64,000 nucleotides of DNA from JAXGXJ01 sp050943595. Lineage in GTDB: Bacteria > Actinomycetota > Thermoleophilia > RBG-16-64-13. A program made the translations under genes and the position numbers. Below the pieces are notes generated by a model. That model saw only the letters and a list, made by a program, of their open reading frames with translations. It did no database searches and had not been told where the DNA came from. The stretch covers positions 1 through 64,000 of the forward strand of contig JBMNPM010000004.1 of NCBI GenBank assembly GCA_050943595.1. The letters are read 5' to 3'. Positions 27,263 to 34,940 of the stretch are shown here, one piece after another. Position 1 is the stretch's first letter; the number at the start of each line of letters is the position of its first letter.

Positions 27263-28168
27263 TTGCTGACGGCTACGTCCGCGGAAGCAGGACCTCTTCT
27301 GGCGGCGCTGCAGGAACCCGAGTTGGTGGAAGTAGCTACGAAGAGCGTGTCCGTCGGATGGCTGTGCAAAGAAGGAGACGGCGCCGGCCGGGGCGGGCTG
27401 CGTGTGGCCGTGGCTGTGGGGGGATGCGACAAGGCGAACACGGCCCAGATGCTCACTGCTCTCTTCCATACTATGGCGGCCCCACCGGTGCTCGTCATGC
27501 AGGTGGGGATAGCCGGTGCCTTCGTGGGGCCGGATGCGGATGGTGCGCGACCTGGAGATGTCGTCTTGGCGACCGAGGAGGTCTACGCTGATACAGGCAG
27601 CTCCAGTCCGCAGGGCTGGTTGTCGTCGGTGGAGCTGGGATTGCCCCTCGCCTGCGTTGAAGGAGACGAGTCGGGCAATCGTTTCCTGCTGGATGCCGCC
27701 CTGGTACAGGCCGCCGCGACTGCTGTTCAGAACAGAGGTGGCTTCAAAGCCGCTGAGCCTGGAGATCGCGCTGAGTCCGGGGAGCGCGCCGAGTCCAGGG
27801 AGTGCGCCGCGCCCCGGCCGCGCGGCGGGGACGGGGTTTCAGCGGCGTCTGGGCCGCGGGTCTACACTGGGCGGTGTCTGACCCTGTCTCGGGCTACCGG
27901 GCTTGATGCCGAAGCCACCGTGCTCGTGGAGCGCTGGGGGGCGCTGGCCGAATCGATGGAAGGGGCGGCGGCTGCACATATGTGCGTGCTCTACGGCGTT
28001 CCCTTTCTGGAGGTGCGGGGTATCAGCAACCTGGTCACCGACCGGGATCGTGCTTCGTGGGAGATCGATCGGGCCATCAGGGCGGCGGGACAGGCTGCGC
28101 TGGCCATCTGCGGGGCTTTCGACGTTTTGCCCATCAACAGCGATGTGGAGGCGACGTGGATCTCCTGA
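27194..28168 (+). CDS. mqnB: Futalosine hydrolase
   Basis: Cleaves futalosine to dehypoxanthine futalosine in the alternative menaquinone pathway; member of the MTA/SAH nucleosidase-like family. Family features are LVLLTATSAEAGPLL at the start of the domain, MQVGIAGAF, GDVVLATEEVYADTG and ESMEGAAAAHMC, with EVRGISNLV near the end. An insert of roughly 35 residues rich in Glu/Ser/Ala (AESGERAESRECA) sits at nt 27748-27855. GTG 27194 has GAGGGAG seven bases upstream but places 17-20 extra residues ahead of the domain; TTG 27242 gives a more usual N-terminus. It overlaps mqnD by 13 bases. Confidence 0.88.
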   Translation: MAGGIWSDDRSNGRTALRGCRLVLLTATSAEAGPLLAALQEPELVEVATKSVSVGWLCKEGDGAGRGGLRVAVAVGGCDKANTAQMLTALFHTMAAPPVLVMQVGIAGAFVGPDADGARPGDVVLATEEVYADTGSSSPQGWLSSVELGLPLACVEGDESGNRFLLDAALVQAAATAVQNRGGFKAAEPGDRAESGERAESRECAAPRPRGGDGVSAASGPRVYTGRCLTLSRATGLDAEATVLVERWGALAESMEGAAAAHMCVLYGVPFLEVRGISNLVTDRDRASWEIDRAIRAAGQAALAICGAFDVLPINSDVEATWIS

Positions 28169-29031
28169 GACTTGCTATTTCCCCGTGTCCCAACGACACA
28201 TACATCTTCCATGCTTGGATGGAACGCCTCCTAGAAGGGGGGCCGGAGGTGGAGACGCGGCTGGAGGATATCGATACCCTCAACCGCTTGGCCCAGGCGG
28301 GCGAACCCGACGTGGTCAAGGTCTCCATGCACGCCTTTGCCCACCTGCGGGCCGAGTACGCTCTTCTGCACAGCGGAGGGGCGCTGGGCAGGGGGTGTGG
28401 ACCACTGGTGGTGACCCGCAAGGGCTCCGGACTCCGGCCGCCGGCCACCGTGCACCGGGTGGCGGCGTTGGCCGATCAGCTGGGAAGGGTGAGAGTGGCT
28501 GTACCGGGTGGACTGACGACCGCCGCTCTACTGCTCGAACTCTTCACGGGCGGTGCCGGCAACACCGTGGTCATGCCTTTTGACCGCATCATGCCTGCCG
28601 TGGCGGCCGGCGAGGTGGAAGCCGGGGTCATCATCCATGAGGGCCGCTTTACCTTTGGGGCGCACGGTCTGAGGCGGCTGTTGGATCTGGGCGAGTGGTG
28701 GGAGGGTACTACCGGCTTGGCGCTTCCCCTGGGCGGCATCGCCGTACGCCGTTCTCTGCCACTGGAGATGCAGGCGCGGGTGGAACAGGCGGTGCGGGAC
28801 AGCCTGAAACGGGCGTGGGCTCTTCCCGATGAGGCCCTCGCTTATGCGCGGCATTACGCTCAGGAGATGGATCCGGCAGTTTGTGCTGCTCACGTGGAGC
28901 TGTATGTGAATGACTACAGTCTCGACTATGGTGCGGAGGGGACGGCCGCCATACGGCACCTACTGCTCCGGGCTGCTGAGGTTGGCGTGGGGGCGGACGA
29001 GGGCAGAGGCCTGTTCTGGGACGAGGGATAG
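28156..29031 (+). CDS. mqnD: 1,4-dihydroxy-6-naphthoate synthase
   Basis: Converts cyclic dehypoxanthine futalosine to 1,4-dihydroxy-6-naphthoate in the futalosine route to menaquinone. The N-terminus LLRLAISPCPNDTYIFHAW and the segments VSMHAFAHL, GRGCGPLVV and GLTTAALLL are typical of MqnD, a periplasmic-binding-protein-like fold. GTG 28156 has GTGGAGG five bases upstream and lies inside the end of mqnB, so the two are coupled. 291 residues. mqnA and mqnC are not in the window. Confidence 0.92.
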   Translation: MDLLRLAISPCPNDTYIFHAWMERLLEGGPEVETRLEDIDTLNRLAQAGEPDVVKVSMHAFAHLRAEYALLHSGGALGRGCGPLVVTRKGSGLRPPATVHRVAALADQLGRVRVAVPGGLTTAALLLELFTGGAGNTVVMPFDRIMPAVAAGEVEAGVIIHEGRFTFGAHGLRRLLDLGEWWEGTTGLALPLGGIAVRRSLPLEMQARVEQAVRDSLKRAWALPDEALAYARHYAQEMDPAVCAAHVELYVNDYSLDYGAEGTAAIRHLLLRAAEVGVGADEGRGLFWDEG

Positions 29032-29191
29032 GGGCACCGCCGGTCGGTGCAGCTGGTTTGTGTCGCCAGCCGGTGCTGTCAGTCTATGCTGTCGGCCTAT
29101 ACCGCCGGCCGGTGCCGCCGGTCTGTGTTCCCCGGCGACCTGCCGCAGCTGGGCGGCCGAGGGGCGGGTCATGGGGTGGTCTCCCGGCTGG

Positions 29192-29197
29192 TATCCT
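29192..29197 (+). promoter_or_regulatory. Probable leaderless promoter of the ABC-F gene
   Basis: TATCCT preceded by TGG (extended -10) ends nine bases before the ATG at 29207; no ribosome site is present. The upstream 29032-29190 is G/C-rich with imperfect GCCGGT repeats and no gene. Confidence 0.35.
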
Positions 29198-29206
29198 ATT
29201 CGGCCA

Positions 29207-31243
29207 ATGCTGCACCTCATCGACATCTCCAAATCCTTCGGCAGCCAGGTCATCCTCGATGAAGCCGGCCTGCACGTCAAGCCCGGTATGCGTGTGGGCC
29301 TCGTGGGAGCCAACGGCGCAGGGAAGACCACACTCATGCGCATCATAGCCGGTGAGGTGTCGCTCGATGGGGGAGAGATCAACGCCCGCAAGGACCTGCG
29401 TATCGGCTTTCTGCCTCAAGAGATCGAGGAGATAGCCGGGCACCCCGTCATGGATGAGGTGCTGGCGTCCTATGCAGACGTACTTACTGCCGAGCGCCGC
29501 ATCACCGAACTGGGGGGGCAGCTCGCTCGTATGTACGACGCGGACTCCGCAGCGGGGTCTGTCGCGGATTCCGGCATCGAGGGGGACGGATCCGAAGGAG
29601 GGACCGACCCCGACCAAGTGCTCCGCGAACTGGGCGCTCTACAGACCGCCTTCGAGAAGGCCCACGGCTACGAACTCGAGGCGCGGGCCCAGTCTATCCT
29701 CCGCGGTATGGGCTTTGGGGAAGAGGACTTCAAGCGGTCTATCAGTGAGTTGTCGGGTGGATGGCGTATGCGGGTCGCTCTGGCGCGTCTGCTGCTGGAG
29801 CAACCGGATCTCCTTCTTATGGACGAGCCGACCAATCACCTCGATCTCGAAAGTCTGCTGTGGCTGGAGGAGTTCCTGCTCGGTTGGCCGGGGGCGCTTA
29901 TCGTGATCAGCCACGATCGCTACTTCCTGAATCGGACGGCGACGCACATCGCCGATCTCGACCGGGGCATCATCGATCTCTATACCGGCAACTACGATCA
30001 CTTTGAGATCGAGAAGCGCCAAAGATACGAGGCCCTGGTCAACGCGGCCAAGAACCAACAGCGGGAAATCGATGCGGCGGAGAGTTTTGTGCGCCGCTTC
30101 CGCGCCAAGAACACTAAAGCCAAGCAGGTACAGCAGAAGATACGCCAGTTGGAGAAGACCGAACGCATCGAGGCGCCTTCACTGGAGCGCAAGACCATCA
30201 AGTTCCGTTTTCCCCAGCCACCACGCACTGGTCGAGTCGTGGCCGAACTCAAGCATGTCCGCAAGGCCTATGGGGACAACGTGGTCTACAAGCAGCTCGA
30301 TCTGGTGGTGGAGAGGGGGGAGCGGATCGCGTTGGTGGGGCCGAACGGGGCTGGCAAGTCCACCCTGCTCAAGCTGCTGGCTGGCGTGATCGAACCCGAC
30401 GGTGGGTCGCTCAGGCTGGGACACAACGTGCGCAGGGAGTATTTTGCCCAACACCAGCTCGAGGTGCTGCATCCCGAACAGACCGTGCTCAAGACCATGG
30501 AGGACGCCGCCGGTCCCGTGGGCCGTCTGCCCGAAGTGCGCAGCTACCTGGGAGCGTTTCTCTTCAACGAGGACGACGTCACTAAGAAGGTTGGTGTCCT
30601 TTCTGGAGGGGAGAAGGCCCGTCTGGCCCTGGCCAGGATGCTCATTGATCCCGCCGGTCTGCTTCTGCTGGACGAGCCGACCAACCATCTCGACATGGAC
30701 TCACGGGCCGTGCTGACCGAGGCCCTGGCGCAGTTCGAAGGCTCGGTGGTCTTCATCAGCCATGATCGACATCTCATCAACGCCATCGGGACCACGGTCA
30801 TCGAAGTGCGGCAGGGCCGCGTGACCCGCTACCTCGGGGACTGGGAGTACTACCGGTGGAAGAAGGCTGAGGAGGGGAATCAGGGCGTGACACCCGACGG
30901 CGGGGAACAGGAGCCTGCGCGGCCGGACCCGTCGTCGGCGGCATCCCGTCCGGTCTCGGCCTCCGCGCCGGTACAGGCGGCATCGCCGGAGACTGCCACT
31001 ACGGTGGAACTCGGCTACAAAGAACGCAAGGAACTGCAGAGCCGGTATCGGAAGGTGGAGCGTCGCCTGATGACCGCCGAGGCACGGCAGGCCGAAGTAG
31101 CCGCTCTTCTCAGCGATCCTGCGCATGGGTCGGACTACGAACTTCTGGCTACAGCCTCGGCTGAGGCAACCGCACTCGCGGATGAGATAGACGCCCTCTA
31201 CGAGGAGTGGGAGAAGCTGGTGGAGGCTATGGGGACCACATAG
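29207..31243 (+). CDS. ABC-F family ATPase
   Basis: Soluble tandem-ATPase protein of the ABC-F family, which acts on ribosomes (translation factors or antibiotic-protection proteins), 678 residues. Domain 1 has GANGAGKTTLM, signature LSGGWRMRVALARLL and LLLMDEPTNHLDLES; domain 2 has GPNGAGKSTLLKLL, LSGGEKARLALARML and LLLLDEPTNHLDMDS. The charged linker between them is present (FVRRFRAKNTKAKQ), and the C-terminal 80 residues form a likely coiled coil as in Uup. An acidic Gly/Ser/Asp insert of about 27 residues (nt 29540-29622) interrupts domain 1. No membrane segments. Subtype not assigned. Confidence 0.9.
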   Translation: MLHLIDISKSFGSQVILDEAGLHVKPGMRVGLVGANGAGKTTLMRIIAGEVSLDGGEINARKDLRIGFLPQEIEEIAGHPVMDEVLASYADVLTAERRITELGGQLARMYDADSAAGSVADSGIEGDGSEGGTDPDQVLRELGALQTAFEKAHGYELEARAQSILRGMGFGEEDFKRSISELSGGWRMRVALARLLLEQPDLLLMDEPTNHLDLESLLWLEEFLLGWPGALIVISHDRYFLNRTATHIADLDRGIIDLYTGNYDHFEIEKRQRYEALVNAAKNQQREIDAAESFVRRFRAKNTKAKQVQQKIRQLEKTERIEAPSLERKTIKFRFPQPPRTGRVVAELKHVRKAYGDNVVYKQLDLVVERGERIALVGPNGAGKSTLLKLLAGVIEPDGGSLRLGHNVRREYFAQHQLEVLHPEQTVLKTMEDAAGPVGRLPEVRSYLGAFLFNEDDVTKKVGVLSGGEKARLALARMLIDPAGLLLLDEPTNHLDMDSRAVLTEALAQFEGSVVFISHDRHLINAIGTTVIEVRQGRVTRYLGDWEYYRWKKAEEGNQGVTPDGGEQEPARPDPSSAASRPVSASAPVQAASPETATTVELGYKERKELQSRYRKVERRLMTAEARQAEVAALLSDPAHGSDYELLATASAEATALADEIDALYEEWEKLVEAMGTT

Positions 31244-31247
31244 TGGA

Positions 31248-32651
31248 TCAGCGGTACTTGACGAGAGTGGCGTAGGGGTTGATAGCTGCTCCGCCCCCCG
31301 GCCGGATCTCGAAGTGAAGGTGGACTGCTCCGTTGCTGGCGTTGCCGCTGTTGCCTGCGTACCCGATCACCTGTCCGGCGCTGACGCGCACGCCGCTTTT
31401 GATGCCGCTCTTGATCGAGGAGAGATGGGCATAGTAGTAGACGTTGCCGTCGTCGCCTTTGAGGTGGATGGTGATGCCGCCCAGTCCTTTATCGGTGGGG
31501 CTGGTGCTGCGGATGGTGCCGTTTACCACGGCGACACAGGGTATGCCCCTGGCGGTCATGATATCGGTCCCCTTGTGTGTCCGGCCTCCGGAGCGCGGTG
31601 CTCCAAAACTATCCACAAAGCTGTTGGGTCCTTGTACTGGGAAGACCCAACCGGTAGAGCTGCCGACGGAGCGGGCTGTAGTCGAGGTGGTCTTTGGGGT
31701 GGCGGACTTCGGCGTGGTGGTTACTGACTTCCGCATCGTTGTACTCGGGGATGCGGACTTCGCTGCGGCCGTCCTCTGCGCGGTGGCTGTGGTCGTGGCG
31801 ATCGCTGTGGAATCGCCGGAAGTCGCCGTCCTGGCGGCCGCTGCCTTTTGAGCAGACAGCTTGGCGGCGGCTTCGGCGGCGGCCTTGGCTTGAGCCGCCC
31901 GGCGTGCCTCTTCTTGCCGCAGGCGCTCCTGCTCCCCTAATTGAGCAACACGGGTCCGAAGCCGGTTGTATTCGTCTTTGACGCCTTCCAGTGTCTGGAG
32001 TGTCGTGTCCCGCGCAGACGCGTAGCGCGCCGCATCTTTTTGCTCCATCGCTTTCTGTTCGTTCAGGTCGCGGTCCAACTGAGCAAGTGTGTCGAGGTTC
32101 TTGGATACGTCGGCTACCAGTTGGCCGTCCTGCTGGGCCACTCGGGTGACCGCACCCAGGCGGTCTAGGACGGCGCCCAGGGACATGTCGTCTGAGGACA
32201 AGATGGCGTTGATGGCTAGGAGGGTTTGGCCGCCCTGAGTCTTATAGACCTGCACCAACCGATCGGCGAGTTGCTCCTGTAGTCGGACCGACTCCGCCTC
32301 GGCCTTGCGTGTATCGGCCTGCACGTTTGCGATGCGGGTGCGAGTATTCTCAAGACGGACTTCAGCCTTCTCCTGCTCCTGGGCCAGGTTGTCCAGCTTG
32401 GCCTGCTGTGCGGTCAGTTTTGCTTTGGCCGCCTTGAGGTCGGCCTGGGCTGCAGAGAGGGCCGGATCGTCCGCCCGGGCTGCAGTAGGGCTGATGAGGG
32501 GAAGAGAGAAGATGCCGGCAAAGAGATTGCCCAGAAGGGCGGCGACCACAATGAACACTGCGATGCACGCTTTGCGCGAACTTGGAACGACGGTCGTCTC
32601 CGGTTGCTGTTTGGTGGCGCCGTCGCTCTTCCGTTGTACGTCAGGCGACAT
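31248..32651 (-). CDS. M23 peptidase with coiled-coil domain (EnvC-like)
   Basis: Exported 467-residue protein. A hydrophobic segment (about residues 30-52) ending ISPTAARADD is a signal peptide or anchor. Residues about 58-230 are a long coiled coil (AQADLKAAKAKLTAQQAKLDNL), followed by an Ala/Thr-rich linker and a LytM/M23 domain with HKGTDIM and HLHFEIRP, the zinc ligands of active glycyl-glycine type endopeptidases. The combination resembles EnvC/NlpD-type proteins that cut or regulate peptidoglycan during division, but here the metal ligands are intact. The ATG at 32651 follows TACACT by six bases with no ribosome site. It converges on the ABC-F gene. Confidence 0.87.
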   Translation of the reverse strand: MSPDVQRKSDGATKQQPETTVVPSSRKACIAVFIVVAALLGNLFAGIFSLPLISPTAARADDPALSAAQADLKAAKAKLTAQQAKLDNLAQEQEKAEVRLENTRTRIANVQADTRKAEAESVRLQEQLADRLVQVYKTQGGQTLLAINAILSSDDMSLGAVLDRLGAVTRVAQQDGQLVADVSKNLDTLAQLDRDLNEQKAMEQKDAARYASARDTTLQTLEGVKDEYNRLRTRVAQLGEQERLRQEEARRAAQAKAAAEAAAKLSAQKAAAARTATSGDSTAIATTTATAQRTAAAKSASPSTTMRKSVTTTPKSATPKTTSTTARSVGSSTGWVFPVQGPNSFVDSFGAPRSGGRTHKGTDIMTARGIPCVAVVNGTIRSTSPTDKGLGGITIHLKGDDGNVYYYAHLSSIKSGIKSGVRVSAGQVIGYAGNSGNASNGAVHLHFEIRPGGGAAINPYATLVKYR

Positions 32652-32657
32652 AGTGGC

Positions 32658-32666
32658 AGTGTAGCA
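32658..32666 (-). promoter_or_regulatory. Extended -10 promoter of the M23 peptidase gene, probably leaderless
   Basis: TGCTACACT on the minus strand ends six bases before the ATG at 32651; no Shine-Dalgarno sequence fits in the gap. Confidence 0.5.
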
Positions 32667-32815
32667 GCCGCGAGATCCGGCTGCCACCGTATCGGTCAGA
32701 TTTTATGACCGGAGCAGCGAGAGTCGGACCCCCCGTCACTGGGGCTATCGCCACTCTGTGAGCGGGCCTGCGGTATCCTGAAAGGGGTTCCCCCTCTGCG
32801 CAAGGAGTGATGTTG

Positions 32816-33307
32816 ATGCCGTCGTTCGACGTAGTGAGCCGGGTAGATATGCAGGAGATGGATAACGCCGTCAACCAGGTGAAGAAGGAGATTGCCACCC
32901 GGTTCGACTTCCGCGGTTCTAAGACCCAGATCGATCTCGATCGCAAAGAAGCGAAGATCACCGTACTCACCGAGGATGAGATGAAGGTGCGCGCGATCCG
33001 GGACATGCTGATCTCCAAAGTAGTGAGGCGATCCATCGACGCCCAGGCCCTCGACTTCGGTGCTACTGAGAAGGCCGGAGGTGACATGATTCGACAGATC
33101 ATCAATATCACCACCGGCATCGACATCGAGACTGCGCGCAAGGTGGTCAAGTTGGTCAAAGACACCAAACTCAAAGTGCAGGCCGCCATCCAGGGCGATG
33201 AAGTTCGCATCACGGGCAAGCAGCGTGATGTCCTCCAGGAGGTCATAGCCATGTTGAAGGGGGCCGACGTAGGGATGCCCCTGCAGTACGTCAACTTCCG
33301 CGAATGA
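32816..33307 (+). CDS. yajQ: YajQ family nucleotide-binding protein
   Basis: 163 residues, exactly the usual YajQ length, starting MPSFDVVSRVD. Conserved stretches are EIATRFDFRGSKTQID, DMLISKVVRRSID and GDEVRITGKQRDVLQEVI. Members bind nucleotides, and some have been reported to bind cyclic di-GMP; the role here is unknown. ATG 32816 is eight bases after AAGGAG. It overlaps the next gene by four bases (ATGA). Confidence 0.93.
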   Translation: MPSFDVVSRVDMQEMDNAVNQVKKEIATRFDFRGSKTQIDLDRKEAKITVLTEDEMKVRAIRDMLISKVVRRSIDAQALDFGATEKAGGDMIRQIINITTGIDIETARKVVKLVKDTKLKVQAAIQGDEVRITGKQRDVLQEVIAMLKGADVGMPLQYVNFRE

Positions 33308-34110
33308 CTGACCTCTTCCTCGCCGGCGACCACATGCTGGAGGGTGTGTTCGAGGAAGGGGGGCCCGGCGCTTCTTGGGGTGGGGTCGTAGTCGCCCATC
33401 CTCACCCACTCTACGGCGGCACCATGGCACAACCGGTGGTGTATCGAGTGGCTCAAGCGTGTCGCGACAAAGGCTTGGCCAGTCTGCGCTTCAACTTTCG
33501 CGGGGTTGGAAAGAGCACCGGCACGTACGGCGGGAGAGACGAGTACCTCGACGTGCAGGCCGCCCTGGTCTATATGCAGGAACGGTTGACCGAGGGGTAC
33601 CCGGCCGAGGAACGGTTGGCCAAGGGACAGTTGGCCGAGGGGTACCCGGCCGAGGGGCGCGCCGGCCGCCCATCCGGCCCGATGCCCACCCTGCCGCGAA
33701 CCGGCCCGTCCCCGGTACCCGATGCGTCGCTTTTGCCCACCCCGGCGATGGTGCCCATCGGTTTGGCCGGCTACTCCTTCGGCAGCATTATGGCCGCTTT
33801 GGCGTCAGGAGCACCTGTCCGCGTGCAGGCCCTAGCCCTGATCGCTTTTCCGGTGAACTGGAGAGACCAGATACCCGAGGCTTTCGAATGCCTGCGTACG
33901 TATCGGGGGCCCATACTGGCGGTCTGTGGTGAGAAAGACGACTTGGCTCCGCCCGAGCCGCTGGAGAGGGCTCTCAGTAGCATGGGGCTCGATTTTCGCA
34001 TGGAAGTAGTGCTCGGGGAGGGCCACCTTTTCGACGAGAGCCGTGTGGAGGTCGGTCGGTTGGTGGCCGATTTTATGGCTGAGGAATTGGGCCTGTTGGG
34101 AGGCTGCTGA
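33304..34110 (+). CDS. Alpha/beta hydrolase, dienelactone-hydrolase-like
   Basis: Cytoplasmic serine hydrolase of unknown substrate, 268 residues. It shows the oxyanion region VVAHPHPLYGGTM, LRFNFRGVGKSTG, the nucleophile elbow GYSFGSIMA and GEGHLFDE near the C-terminus as the likely catalytic His. Between the RGVGKS region and the elbow lies an insert of about 50 residues containing an imperfect duplication (TEGYPAEERLAKG / AEGYPAEGRAG). It is coupled to yajQ by an ATGA overlap. The stop codon TGA is part of a dispersed repeat end (GGCTGCTGA), so the final residues GGC are contributed by the repeat. Confidence 0.82.
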   Translation: MTDLFLAGDHMLEGVFEEGGPGASWGGVVVAHPHPLYGGTMAQPVVYRVAQACRDKGLASLRFNFRGVGKSTGTYGGRDEYLDVQAALVYMQERLTEGYPAEERLAKGQLAEGYPAEGRAGRPSGPMPTLPRTGPSPVPDASLLPTPAMVPIGLAGYSFGSIMAALASGAPVRVQALALIAFPVNWRDQIPEAFECLRTYRGPILAVCGEKDDLAPPEPLERALSSMGLDFRMEVVLGEGHLFDESRVEVGRLVADFMAEELGLLGGC

Positions 34111-34132
34111 AAAACGGAGCCTCGGCCGCCAG
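34102..34132 (+). repeat. Partial dispersed repeat at the 3' end of the hydrolase gene
   Basis: GGCTGCTGAAAAACGGAGCC and the following GGCCGCCAG match the left arm of the element at 59911. It supplies the stop codon of the hydrolase. Confidence 0.6.
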
Positions 34133-34185
34133 TATAAGCCCAAGGACTGAGGCGACCCTGTCCAAGGGCGGACTATGCTGCGCGC

Positions 34186-34893
34186 ATGTCCGGCATTCCT
34201 ACAAAGCGTCTCTTGGTGTACCTCGTCTGCGGGGTGGTGGTCTTGGTCGTGGGCACCATCGCGATCATTTCCATGCGCTCCGGCTCTCCTACGGATGAAG
34301 CCGTGACCATAGCCGCCGGAGATGGGGGCCGGGCTGGTGATGTGGTCACTGGGGAGGAGGGCGTAGGTCTACCCGAGGGCAAAGGGGGTCCGGCCGGCAG
34401 TCCGGTGGTGGGCTTCTCTTCCGCGAGCAGTACCGATCCGCCCACCATCTTCGTGCAGGTGGCGGGTGCCGTGCGACACCCCGGCGTCTACAAGGTGTCT
34501 CCCGAGGAACGGGTCTTCCAGGCCATCGACAGGGCGGGCGGCTTCAGCGACGACGCCGACCGGCAGTCGCTCAGCCTGGCTGCAGAACTCAGCGACGGAT
34601 GCCGTATCTACGTTCCCCGCACCGGAGAGGTCGCCCCGGGGGCGACCGTGATGCCGGAACCTCAGCCGACTCCGGCCGGACAGGCAGGCAGCACGCCGGG
34701 TGGAGCGGTCTCCCTCAACTCGGCGGGACTTGCAGAGTTGGATGCTCTGCCTGGCATCGGCCCCGCTATCGCCCAGGACATCATCACGTATCGGGAGGCC
34801 AAGGGCCCGTTCACCAGCATCGACCAACTGATGGATGTTCCGGGCATCGGCCCTTCCAAGCTCGAGCAGTTGCGTCCGCTGGTGGCGCTCTGA
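34186..34893 (+). CDS. comEA: Competence protein ComEA (SLBB plus helix-hairpin-helix)
   Basis: Membrane-anchored DNA receptor of the natural-transformation machinery, 235 residues. One N-terminal membrane segment (residues 7-27) is followed by an SLBB domain (FVQVAGAVRHPGVYKVSP, AIDRAGGFSDDAD) and two C-terminal HhH motifs (LDALPGIGPAIAQDIITYRE and LMDVPGIGPSKLEQLRPL) that bind duplex DNA. The ATG lies a few bases after TATGCT, without a ribosome site. comEC follows after 47 bases. Confidence 0.93.
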   Translation: MSGIPTKRLLVYLVCGVVVLVVGTIAIISMRSGSPTDEAVTIAAGDGGRAGDVVTGEEGVGLPEGKGGPAGSPVVGFSSASSTDPPTIFVQVAGAVRHPGVYKVSPEERVFQAIDRAGGFSDDADRQSLSLAAELSDGCRIYVPRTGEVAPGATVMPEPQPTPAGQAGSTPGGAVSLNSAGLAELDALPGIGPAIAQDIITYREAKGPFTSIDQLMDVPGIGPSKLEQLRPLVAL

Positions 34894-34923
34894 ACCGGCT
34901 TTGAACCGGCTCTGAACCGGGGT
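34891..34923 (+). repeat. Triplicated 11-base unit between comEA and comEC
   Basis: Three near-identical copies of CTGAACCGG(CT) follow one another from the comEA stop codon onward. The first copy contains the stop. Confidence 0.6.
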
Positions 34924-34940
34924 CTAAGGTCACGGCTGCG